From assembly GCF_017968885.1 (NCBI RefSeq), contig NZ_CP072913.1, forward strand, positions 790,001-854,000: DNA of 64,000 bases, written 5' to 3'. The notes under the pieces were generated by a model that saw nothing but the letters and a program-made list of their open reading frames with translations, was not told where the DNA came from and ran no database searches. This document shows positions 28,445 through 36,418 of this stretch, piece after piece (the first letter of the stretch is position 1; each line of letters starts with the position of its first letter). Source of the DNA: Pseudomonas sp. Tri1 (lineage in GTDB: Bacteria > Pseudomonadota > Gammaproteobacteria > Pseudomonadales > Pseudomonadaceae). The position numbers and the translations under genes are program-made.

Positions 28445-29356
28445 GTGAAAGCCAGATCCGACGAATTGCAGATTTTCGTCTGCGTGATCGAGTGCGGATC
28501 CATCTCCGCCGCCGCCGAGCAGGTCGGGCAGACGCCGTCGGCGGTCAGCCGGACCTTGTCGCGCCTGGAGGCCAAGCTCGAGACCACGCTGATCAACCGC
28601 ACCACGCGGCGCATGGACCTGACCGAGGAGGGCAAGTATTTCTTTGAACAGGCCAAGGGCATCCTTGACCAGATGGATGAGCTGGAAGAGCGCTTGTCGT
28701 CCCGCCAGAAAAAACCCGCCGGGCGCTTACGGATCAATGCCGCGTCGCCGTTCATGCTGCACGCCATCGTCCCGCACATCGAAGAGTTTCGCAGGCTCTA
28801 CCCGGACATCCAGCTCGAACTCAACAGCAACGACCTGATCATCGATTTGCTGGAGCAAAGCACCGACATCGCCATCCGTATCGGCACCCTCAGCGACTCG
28901 ACGCTGCATGCCCGCTCCCTGGGTTGCAGCCCGTTGCACATTCTGGCCAGTCCCGCTTACCTGAAGCAGCACGGCACGCCTTTGAGCGTCGCCGAGCTGG
29001 CAGGTCATGCGCTGCTGGGCTTTGCCCAGAACGAAGGGCTCAACCAGTGGCCGCTGCGTCATGTGCACGGCGATCGCTGGCCGATCCAGCCGGCCATCAG
29101 CGCCTCCAGCGGCGAAACCGTGCGCCACCTGGCGCTGCAAGGGCAGGGCATTGCCTGCCTGTCGGACTTCATGACCCGCGAAGACATTCGTGCCGGTCGG
29201 CTGAAGGCGCTGCTGGCCGACGCCAACAGCGGATATCGCCAGCCGATCAATGCGGTGTACTACCGCAACTCCCAACTGGCGCTGCGGATCCAGTGCTTCC
29301 TGGACTTCATCCAGGGCAAGCTTGCCGAATACGCCTCGCGGGAATTCAAGGGCTGA
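28445..29356 (+). CDS. LysR-family transcriptional regulator
   Basis: The 303-residue protein begins KARSDELQIFVCVIECGSISAAAEQVGQTPSAVSRTLSRLE, a clear LysR helix-turn-helix, and has a LysR substrate domain (AGRLRINAASPFMLHAIVP, VRHLALQGQGIACLSDFM). This N-terminus is of the DsdC/YafC-like group that often regulates neighbouring reductase or dehydrogenase genes. The GTG start at 28445 is chosen from AGGGGG just upstream and family alignment; a longer reading from 28370 would run through the REP repeat. It lies between mdaB and an SDR gene on the same strand. Confidence 0.88.
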   Translation: MKARSDELQIFVCVIECGSISAAAEQVGQTPSAVSRTLSRLEAKLETTLINRTTRRMDLTEEGKYFFEQAKGILDQMDELEERLSSRQKKPAGRLRINAASPFMLHAIVPHIEEFRRLYPDIQLELNSNDLIIDLLEQSTDIAIRIGTLSDSTLHARSLGCSPLHILASPAYLKQHGTPLSVAELAGHALLGFAQNEGLNQWPLRHVHGDRWPIQPAISASSGETVRHLALQGQGIACLSDFMTREDIRAGRLKALLADANSGYRQPINAVYYRNSQLALRIQCFLDFIQGKLAEYASREFKG

Positions 29357-29459
29357 TTCGTGACTTCAAGGCAAGAGTGATTTGGGCAATGTGGACTGTT
29401 TCGTCAGGAAACAGTCCTCGATACTCGTTCCATCACTTACCTGCCCAAGGAGTTTGTCC

Positions 29460-30353
29460 ATGAACGTATTCGTCACCGGCGCTGCCGGTTTTATCGGCGG
29501 TTCCATCGCCACCGGCCTGGTACGCGCCGGGCATCACGTCACCGGTCTGGTGCGCAACGCCGAACAGGCGAGCGAACTGACCGCGCTGGGCATCCAACCG
29601 ATCATTGGCAACCTGGATGACAGCGCGCTGCTCACCGCCCAAGCGCGTGCCGCCGACGCTGTGATCAATGCCGCCAGCAGCGACCATCGCGGTGCGGTCG
29701 AAGCCTTGATCGAAGGGCTCAAAGGTTCGAACAAAGTGCTGTTGCACACCAGCGGTTCGAGCATCGTCGGTGACGCTTCGGGCGGTCGCTCCAGCGAGAC
29801 CATCTACTACGAAAACAAGCTGCCGCAACCCACCGCCGACAAGGCTGCCCGTGTCGCGATCGACAACCTGGTCCTGGACGCCGCCAAGCAAGGCGTGAAC
29901 TCGGCAGTGATCTGCAACACCTTGATCTACGGCCACAGCCTGGGCGTCAAGCGTGACAGCGTGCAACTGCCACGGCTGCTCAAGCAGTCGCGTAAAAGTG
30001 GGGTGGTGCGGCATGTGGGGGCGGGGCAGAACATCTGGTCCAACGTGCACATCGAGGACGTGGTCGAGCTGTACAAACTGGCCCTGACCCGCAACCAGCC
30101 TGGCACGTTCTACTTCGTCGAAAGTGGCGAGGCTTCGTTCGTCGACATGACCACCGCCATGGCCCGCGCCTTGAAACTTGGCGAACCGCAGGATTGGCCA
30201 TTGGCCGATGCCGAAGCCGAGTGGGGCTACGAGATGGCCAACTACGGCCTGGGCTCCAACAGCCGGGTACGGGGCAACAATGCCCGTGAGTTGCTCGGTT
30301 GGGTGCCCAAGCGGACTTCGGTGGTGGAGTGGATTCTTGATGAGATGGTGTGA
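29460..30353 (+). CDS. NAD-dependent epimerase/dehydratase (extended SDR family)
   Basis: The 297-residue protein has an N-terminal nucleotide site VTGAAGFIGGSIATGLVRAG and a Rossmann fold. A YYENK segment (near 116-120) takes the place of the usual YxxxK. The C-terminal ARELLGWVPKRTSVVEWIL is typical of NAD-dependent epimerase-like reductases. The substrate is unknown. Start 29460 has AAGGAG upstream; an upstream in-frame start at 29382 lacks a ribosome site. It ends just before a REPIN. Confidence 0.87.
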   Translation: MNVFVTGAAGFIGGSIATGLVRAGHHVTGLVRNAEQASELTALGIQPIIGNLDDSALLTAQARAADAVINAASSDHRGAVEALIEGLKGSNKVLLHTSGSSIVGDASGGRSSETIYYENKLPQPTADKAARVAIDNLVLDAAKQGVNSAVICNTLIYGHSLGVKRDSVQLPRLLKQSRKSGVVRHVGAGQNIWSNVHIEDVVELYKLALTRNQPGTFYFVESGEASFVDMTTAMARALKLGEPQDWPLADAEAEWGYEMANYGLGSNSRVRGNNARELLGWVPKRTSVVEWILDEMV

Positions 30354-30384
30354 GCGACGCCGATAATGCCAGCAGAATAAGCAC

Positions 30385-30479
30385 CCTTGTGGGAGCGAGC
30401 TTGCTCGCGATGGCGCCGGGTCAGTCAGTAGTCAGGTTGGCTGACTCACCGCTATCGCGAGCAAGCTCGCTCCCACAGG
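30385..30479. repeat. REPIN: inverted REP pair between convergent SDR and SulP genes
   Basis: CTTGTGGGAGCGAGCTTGCT near 30386 and AGCAAGCTCGCTCCCACAGG near 30460 are inverted copies of the same REP core found at 26277-26374. Their inner flanks CGCGATGGCG and CGCTATCGCG also nearly pair. Between them lie GTCAGTCAG and CTGACT, which also pair partly. It separates two convergent genes, a usual REPIN site, and may limit read-through. Confidence 0.9.
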
Positions 30480-30497
30480 TTTTTGTTTGACGCTCCG

Positions 30498-31943
30498 TCA
30501 GTCGTGATGCATGCCCGCCCGCTTGAGCATCTGCTTGCAGCGCTCGGACAGGTGGAACACGCGCAGGTGCTTGCCGGCCTTAGCGTAGCGCTCGCGCAGG
30601 GTCTTGAGTGCGGCAATGGCCGAGTAGTCGACGAAGCTCAAATGCCGGCAGTCCAGGGTTACCTGGGTCGGGTCGCTGGCCGGCTCGAACTGGTTGAGGA
30701 ACCGCGTCGTCGAGGCGAAGAACAGCGTGCCGTGCAGGCGATAGAGTTTGCTGCCGTCGGCCTCCAGGTGCGTGTCGGCGTACAGCTCCCGTGCCTGTTG
30801 CCAGGCGAAGTTGAGCGCCGCGATGACGATGCCGCAGAGCACCGCGACGGCCAGGTCGGTGAATACCGTAATGACAGTCACCGCGATGATCACCAACACA
30901 TCATTCTTCGGTACCTTGTTGATCACCCGTAGCGAGGCCCAGGCAAACGTCTGCTGCGCGACCACGAACATCACGCCCACCAGCGCGGCCAGCGGGATGC
31001 GCTCGATCAACGGGGACAGGAACAACACGAACAGCAACACCATCACCCCGGCCACCACACCCGACAGCCGCCCGCGCCCGCCGGAGCTGAGGTTGATCAC
31101 CGTCTGGCCGATCATGGCGCAACCACCCATGCCGCCGAACAGCCCGGAGGCGATGTTGGCCGCGCCCAACGCCACGCATTCACGGTCCGGATAACCGCGG
31201 CTCTCGGTGATTTCATCGGTCAGGTTCAGGGTCAGCAAGGTTTCCAGCAGGCCGACCATGGCCATGATTACCGCGTAGGGTACGACGATCTGCAGGGTTT
31301 CCAGGTTCCAGGGGATGTCCGGCAGCGCAAAGGTTGGCAAGCCGCCGGCGATGTGGGCCATGTCGCCCAGTGTTCGGGTCGGCAGGCCAAGCAGGTAGAC
31401 CGCCAGGCCGACACCGAGGATCGCCACCAGGGCCGGCGGCACGCTGCGGGTCAGGCGCGGCAGCAGGTAAACGATGGCCATGGTCAGCGCGACCAGGCCT
31501 GCCATCAGATACAGCGGTTCGCCGCTGAGCCAGGTTTCACCCTGCTTGAAATGCTCCAGTTGGGCCAGCGCAATGACAATCGCCAGGCCGTTGACGAAGC
31601 CGAGCATCACCGGGTGCGGGACCATGCGCACCAGCTTGCCCAACCGCAGCAGCCCGAAGCCCATCATGATCAACCCGCCGAGCAGCACGGTGGCCAGCAG
31701 ATACTGCACGCCGTGCTGCACCACCAGTGCGACGATCACCACGGCCATCGACCCCGCCGCCCCCGACACCATCCCGGGCCTGCCGCCAAACAGCGCGGTC
31801 AGCGTGCAGAGGATGAACGCGCCGTACAGCCCCATCAGCGGGTTGAGGTGGGCCACCAGGGCGAAGGCGATGCACTCGGGGAGCAAAGCGAAAGAAGTGG
31901 TGAGGCCGGCGAGGGCGTCGGCGCGAAGGCGTGCTGGTTTCAT
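30498..31943 (-). CDS. SulP-family anion transporter with STAS domain
   Basis: The 481-residue protein has a SulP membrane domain, opening ADALAGLTTSFALLPECIAF and followed by about 10-12 helices, with the block GMGGCAMIGQTVINLSSGGR. A C-terminal cytoplasmic STAS domain (VTLDCRHLSFVDYSAIAALK) follows. The family carries sulfate, bicarbonate or dicarboxylates; the substrate cannot be read here. Start 31943 has AGGA 7 nt upstream. It is divergent from the gntP operon, with about 257 nt between them. Confidence 0.9.
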   Translation of the reverse strand: MKPARLRADALAGLTTSFALLPECIAFALVAHLNPLMGLYGAFILCTLTALFGGRPGMVSGAAGSMAVVIVALVVQHGVQYLLATVLLGGLIMMGFGLLRLGKLVRMVPHPVMLGFVNGLAIVIALAQLEHFKQGETWLSGEPLYLMAGLVALTMAIVYLLPRLTRSVPPALVAILGVGLAVYLLGLPTRTLGDMAHIAGGLPTFALPDIPWNLETLQIVVPYAVIMAMVGLLETLLTLNLTDEITESRGYPDRECVALGAANIASGLFGGMGGCAMIGQTVINLSSGGRGRLSGVVAGVMVLLFVLFLSPLIERIPLAALVGVMFVVAQQTFAWASLRVINKVPKNDVLVIIAVTVITVFTDLAVAVLCGIVIAALNFAWQQARELYADTHLEADGSKLYRLHGTLFFASTTRFLNQFEPASDPTQVTLDCRHLSFVDYSAIAALKTLRERYAKAGKHLRVFHLSERCKQMLKRAGMHHD

Positions 31944-32200
31944 GGTTTTCCTGACTGAGCGCCGGTGGAGAGTCGGCTGCCGGGGAGTGGTGCAAAAAAG
32001 GGGGGGATGGTACGGAATTGAACGCCGTGGGACCAATGAAAGTCTTGCGCTGAATTTTCATCAGCGCTACTTCGCGATGTCCGTCAGCGACATTCCTTGT
32101 CTGTGCACGAAAATTACTTTCAGTGGGTTTGAAGATTTCTCCTCGAAATGATTTATGAGTTTCACAACACATCGACGTGACCCCATTCGAGGAGTAACGC

Positions 32201-33550
32201 ATGGCACCTGCTTTCGGTTATTGGCTGTTGGTCTACGCGGCCATCGCGATCATTGCGCTGATCGTTCTGATCGCCCGTTATCGGCTCAACCCATTCATCG
32301 TGATTACCCTGGTGTCCATCGGCCTGGCGTTACTGGCCGGGATGCCGCCGTCGGGTGTGGTGGGCGCATACGAGGCGGGTGTCGGCAAGACCCTGGGGCA
32401 CATCGCGCTGGTGGTGGCCTTGGGTACGATGCTCGGCAAGATGATGGCCGAGTCCGGCGGGGCGGAGCGAATGGCGCAGACGCTGATCGAGCGTTTCGGC
32501 GAGCGCAACGCCCATTGGGCGATGGTGTGCATCGCGTTCCTGGTCGGGCTGCCGTTGTTCTTCGAAGTCGGTTTTGTGTTGCTGGTACCCATCGCATTCA
32601 CCATCGCCCGCCGCGTTGGCGTGTCGATCCTCATGGTCGGGCTGCCGATGGTCGCCGGGCTTTCGGTGGTCCATGCGCTTGTTCCTCCGCATCCAGCGGC
32701 GATGCTGGCAGTACAGGCGTTCCAGGCTTCGGTGGGGCAGACCTTGCTCTACGCGATTCTGATTGGCATCCCCACCGCGATCATCGCCGGGCCCCTGTAT
32801 GCCAAATTCATCGTGCCGCGAATCCAATTGCCGGCCGACAATCCGCTGGAGCGGCAGTTTCTCGACCGCGAGCCGCGCGCCAACCTGCCGGGTTTCGGCG
32901 TGACCCTGGGGACTATCCTGTTGCCGGTGATCCTGATGCTGATCGGTGGCTGGGCCAACCTGATCTCCACACCGGGCAGCGGTTTCAACCAGTTCTTGCT
33001 GTTCATCGGTAACTCGGTGATCGCCTTGCTGCTGGCGACCATCCTGAGCTTCTGGACCCTCGGCCTGGCCCAGGGCTTCAACCGTGAATCGATCCTCAAG
33101 TTCACCAACGAATGCCTGGCCCCGACGGCCAGCATCACTTTGCTGGTGGGGGCGGGCGGCGGTTTGAACCGGATCCTGGTGGATGCTGGGGTCACGCAAC
33201 AGATCGTTGGGCTGGCCCAGGAATTCCAGTTGTCGCCGCTGGTCATGGGCTGGTTGTTCGCTGCCTTGATGCGCGTTGCCACGGGCTCGGCCACGGTGGC
33301 GATGACCACGGCCTCGGGCATTGTCGCGCCCGTGGCGATCGGTTTGGGTTATCCCCATCCCGAACTGCTGGTGCTGGCCACAGGGGCCGGGTCGGTTATC
33401 TTTTCCCACGTCAACGACGGCGGCTTCTGGCTGATCAAGGAATACTTCAATATGACCGTTGCTCAAACCTTCAAGACCTGGACGGTACTGGAAACGCTGA
33501 TCTCGGTGGTCGCGTTCGGCCTGACCCTCGGGCTTGCGCGTTTGCTCTGA
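32201..33550 (+). CDS. GntP-family permease
   Basis: This 449-residue protein has about 12-14 membrane helices and GntP family blocks: YRLNPFIVITLVSIGLALLAG, VGKTLGHIALVVALGTMLG, FFEVGFVLLVPIAFTIAR, VHALVPPHPAAM, and ATGSATVAMTTASGIVAP. GntP proteins are proton symporters for gluconate and related acids. Here it is followed by an RpiR regulator and a D-aminoacylase, so I infer transport of N-acyl-D-amino acids or D-amino acids. A GAGGAG site precedes the ATG. Confidence 0.92.
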   Translation: MAPAFGYWLLVYAAIAIIALIVLIARYRLNPFIVITLVSIGLALLAGMPPSGVVGAYEAGVGKTLGHIALVVALGTMLGKMMAESGGAERMAQTLIERFGERNAHWAMVCIAFLVGLPLFFEVGFVLLVPIAFTIARRVGVSILMVGLPMVAGLSVVHALVPPHPAAMLAVQAFQASVGQTLLYAILIGIPTAIIAGPLYAKFIVPRIQLPADNPLERQFLDREPRANLPGFGVTLGTILLPVILMLIGGWANLISTPGSGFNQFLLFIGNSVIALLLATILSFWTLGLAQGFNRESILKFTNECLAPTASITLLVGAGGGLNRILVDAGVTQQIVGLAQEFQLSPLVMGWLFAALMRVATGSATVAMTTASGIVAPVAIGLGYPHPELLVLATGAGSVIFSHVNDGGFWLIKEYFNMTVAQTFKTWTVLETLISVVAFGLTLGLARLL

Positions 33551-33572
33551 ACGCAACCACACCGGAGCCGCC

Positions 33573-34433
33573 ATGGACATCCTCTACCAGATCCGCTCCC
33601 GCCAGGATTCCTTCAGCGCCGGCGAAGGAAGAATCGCCCGGCTGATGCTCGACGACGTAGGCTTTGCCGCCTCCGCCAGCCTTGATGAACTGGCCCAACG
33701 GGCCGACGTCAGCAGCGCCACGCTGTCGCGCTTCGCCCGTACTGTCGGTTGCCGCGACCTGCGCGACCTGCGCCTGCAATTGGCCCAGGCCAGCGGCGTC
33801 GGCAGCCGCTTTCTCGACCCGGCCGGCGCGCCCGAGCAGTCGGCGTTCTATGGGCAGATCGTCGGCGATATCGAAGCGACCCTGCGTCAGCATCTGTCGG
33901 CATTCGAAGAGTCGCGGTTCGCCGATGCCGTGCGCCTGCTCGGCAAGGCGCGGATGATTCATGCGTTCGGCCTCGGTGGTTGGTCGGCGCTGTGTGGCGA
34001 GGAGTTGCAGGTGCGGCTGGTGCGTTTCGGCTACCCGATTGCCGCTTGCCGCGACCCGGTGATGATGCGCATTACCGCCACATCCCTGAGCGACGAGCAC
34101 CTGGTCATCGCTTGCTCACTCACCGGCATCACCCCGGAACTGCTAGGCGCGGTTGAGCTGGCCCGCAGTTACGGAGCGGCCATCCTGGCGATCACCCGCG
34201 CCGACTCGCCGCTGGCCCGATTGGCCGACGTGGTGTTGCCCCTGCAAGGCGCGGAAACCTCGTTCATCTACAAACCCACGGCGGCACGCTACGGCATGCT
34301 GCTGGCCATCGATGTGCTCGCCACCGAGCTTGCGCTGACCCATCCCGAAGACAATCAAGAGCGCCTGCGGCGGGTCAAACTCGCCTTGGACGATTACCGT
34401 GGCGGCGACGATGACCTGCCGCTGGGAGACTGA
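33573..34433 (+). CDS. RpiR-family regulator (HTH plus SIS domain)
   Basis: The 286-residue protein has an N-terminal RpiR helix-turn-helix (SLDELAQRADVSSATLSRFARTVGC at about 36-60) and a C-terminal SIS domain (MIHAFGLGGWSALCGEEL, VIACSLTGITPELLGAVELAR), which normally binds a phosphosugar. CGGAG precedes the ATG; it starts 22 nt after gntP and ends one nt before the next start. It probably regulates this operon. Confidence 0.92.
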   Translation: MDILYQIRSRQDSFSAGEGRIARLMLDDVGFAASASLDELAQRADVSSATLSRFARTVGCRDLRDLRLQLAQASGVGSRFLDPAGAPEQSAFYGQIVGDIEATLRQHLSAFEESRFADAVRLLGKARMIHAFGLGGWSALCGEELQVRLVRFGYPIAACRDPVMMRITATSLSDEHLVIACSLTGITPELLGAVELARSYGAAILAITRADSPLARLADVVLPLQGAETSFIYKPTAARYGMLLAIDVLATELALTHPEDNQERLRRVKLALDDYRGGDDDLPLGD

Positions 34434-34434
34434 C

Positions 34435-35907
34435 ATGTTGTACGACACGCTTATCCGCAACGCACTGGTCATCAATGGTCGCGACACGCCCGGCTACCGA
34501 GCCGACGTAGCGATTCGTGCCGGTCGCATCGAGCGCATCGGCGACCTGCGCGATGCCCGGGCCGTTGAGGACATCGACGCCGCTGGACGGGTGCTGGCGC
34601 CGGGGTTCATCGACGTTCATACCCACGACGATACGGTGGTCATTCGCCAACCACAGATGTTGCCCAAGCTCAGCCAGGGCGTGACCACGGTCATTGTCGG
34701 CAATTGCGGCATCAGCGCTTCACCGGTCAGCCTACGCGGCGATCCACCGGACCCGATGAACCTGCTTGGCAGCGCCCAGGCGTTCGTTTACCCACGCTTC
34801 GCCGATTATCGCGGGGCGGTGGAGGCGGCCACGCCGGCGGTAAACGTGGCGGCGCTGGTGGGCCATACGGCCCTGCGCAGCAACCACATGGACGATTTGT
34901 TGCGCACGGCCAGCGTCGGAGAAATCACCGCCATGCGCCGGCAATTGCGCGAAAGCCTGGAGGCCGGTGCGCTTGGCTTGTCCACCGGCCTGGCCTACGC
35001 CAACGCGTTTTCGGCCTCCACCGAGGAAGTCATGCAACTGACCGAAGAGTTGGGGGCATTCGGTGCGGTCTATACCACCCATCTGCGCAGCGAATTCGAA
35101 CCGGTGCTCGAGGCCATGGACGAAGCGTTCCAGATCGGCCGTCACGCCCAAAGCCCGGTGATCATTTCCCACCTCAAATGTGCAGGCGCCGGTAACTGGG
35201 GGCGGAGTCCGCAGGTGCTCGCGGCGTTGGAAAACGCTGCAAAAAACTATCCTGTCGGGTGCGATTGTTATCCCTACGCGGCCAGCTCCTCGACGCTGGA
35301 TCTCAAGCAAGTGACCGATGCCCATCGCATCACCATCACCTGGTCGACGCCCCATCCGCACATGGGGGGGCGCGACCTCGCCGACATTGCCAGCGAATGG
35401 GACATGTCGCTGCTGGACGCGGCGCGGCGCCTGCAACCGGCCGGCGCGGTGTACTACGGCATGGATGAAAGCGACGTACGACGGATCCTTGCCCATCCGT
35501 TATCCATGGTCGGTTCCGACGGTTTGCCCGAGGACCCGTTTCCCCATCCACGCTTGTGGGGCGCTTTCCCACGAGTGCTGGGACATTTCAGTCGCGACGT
35601 CGGGCTTTTTCCGTTGCACACCGCCGTGCACAAAATGACCGGCCTGTCGGCGGCACGCTTCGGCCTGAAGGATCGTGGCGAAATTCGTGAAGGGCACTGG
35701 GCGGACCTGGTGTTGTTCAATCCACAGACCATTCGCGACGTCGCCGATTTCAACGACCCGCAACGGGCCGCCGAAGGCATCGATGGGGTGTGGGTCAATG
35801 GCATCCTGAGCTATAGCGATGGCCGTGCAAACGGGCGCAGGGAAGGACGGTTTCTGGCGCGCGAAGGTGATCTGCGCCAGGGATTCAGCTCATCGGATAG
35901 CGTTTGA
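34435..35907 (+). CDS. N-acyl-D-amino-acid deacylase (D-aminoacylase)
   Basis: The enzyme removes the acyl group from N-acyl-D-amino acids. The 490-residue amidohydrolase carries the metal motif GFIDVHTHDD (H62, H64), the zinc cysteine C91 in VGNCGIS, histidines in YTTHLRSE and ISHLKCAGAGNWG, and the catalytic aspartate in MVGSDGLPEDPFPHPR. The C-terminal GEIREGHWADLVLF returns to the beta-sandwich. All expected metal and catalytic residues of the family are present. GGGAG precedes ATG 34435. Confidence 0.93.
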   Translation: MLYDTLIRNALVINGRDTPGYRADVAIRAGRIERIGDLRDARAVEDIDAAGRVLAPGFIDVHTHDDTVVIRQPQMLPKLSQGVTTVIVGNCGISASPVSLRGDPPDPMNLLGSAQAFVYPRFADYRGAVEAATPAVNVAALVGHTALRSNHMDDLLRTASVGEITAMRRQLRESLEAGALGLSTGLAYANAFSASTEEVMQLTEELGAFGAVYTTHLRSEFEPVLEAMDEAFQIGRHAQSPVIISHLKCAGAGNWGRSPQVLAALENAAKNYPVGCDCYPYAASSSTLDLKQVTDAHRITITWSTPHPHMGGRDLADIASEWDMSLLDAARRLQPAGAVYYGMDESDVRRILAHPLSMVGSDGLPEDPFPHPRLWGAFPRVLGHFSRDVGLFPLHTAVHKMTGLSAARFGLKDRGEIREGHWADLVLFNPQTIRDVADFNDPQRAAEGIDGVWVNGILSYSDGRANGRREGRFLAREGDLRQGFSSSDSV

Positions 35908-36043
35908 GGAAGGGCCAGGTGGCTGAAAATATTTTTAATTGGCGCCACAATAATGGCGCTTCGATACTAAAGAAGCCGGGTCCTAGGCCGAAGCACTAGG
36001 GTCAACCTATCTACACTGGGTCTTTTCAGCCAGGGAGCAACCC

Positions 36044-36412
36044 ATGAGCTTCGGTAAAACCACTCCGATCCTGCGGATCTTCGATGAAGCCAAGGCGTTG
36101 ACATTCTATGTCGACTTCCTGGGGTTTACCGTCGACTGGCAACATCGTTTCGGCGACGACTTCCCGCTGTACCTGCAAGTCTCCCGTGGTGACTGCGTGC
36201 TGCACTTGTCCGAACACCATGGCGATTGCACGCCGGGCTCGGCGCTGCGGATCGAAACCGATGAACTGGAGGCCTTCCAGGCGCAACTGCTCGCCAAACA
36301 ATACCCCTTCGCCCGCCCGCAAATCCAAGCCATGCCCTGGGGGAGCCAGGACATGACGGTGGTCGATCCGTTTGGCAACCGGTTGGTGTTTACCAATGCA
36401 ATCAGTGTTTGA
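36044..36412 (+). CDS. Glyoxalase/bleomycin-resistance (VOC) family protein
   Basis: The 122-residue protein has the VOC fold pattern: PILRIFDEAKALTFYVDFLGFTVDW, LYLQVSRGDCVLHLSEHHGD, and MTVVDPFGNRLVFTN. This matches bleomycin-resistance-like or glyoxalase superfamily proteins with no assigned substrate. AGGGAG precedes the ATG. It is convergent with tccC; the two stops are only about 6 nt apart. The upstream gap holds GGCGCCACAATAATGGCGC, a possible operator. Confidence 0.88.
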   Translation: MSFGKTTPILRIFDEAKALTFYVDFLGFTVDWQHRFGDDFPLYLQVSRGDCVLHLSEHHGDCTPGSALRIETDELEAFQAQLLAKQYPFARPQIQAMPWGSQDMTVVDPFGNRLVFTNAISV

Positions 36413-36418
36413 CTGACA

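Noticed and set aside
26277..30479. CRISPR-like array from repeated GTGGGAGCGAGC units
   Set aside because: The copies are inverted pairs without regular spacers and without cas genes; they are REP/REPIN elements.
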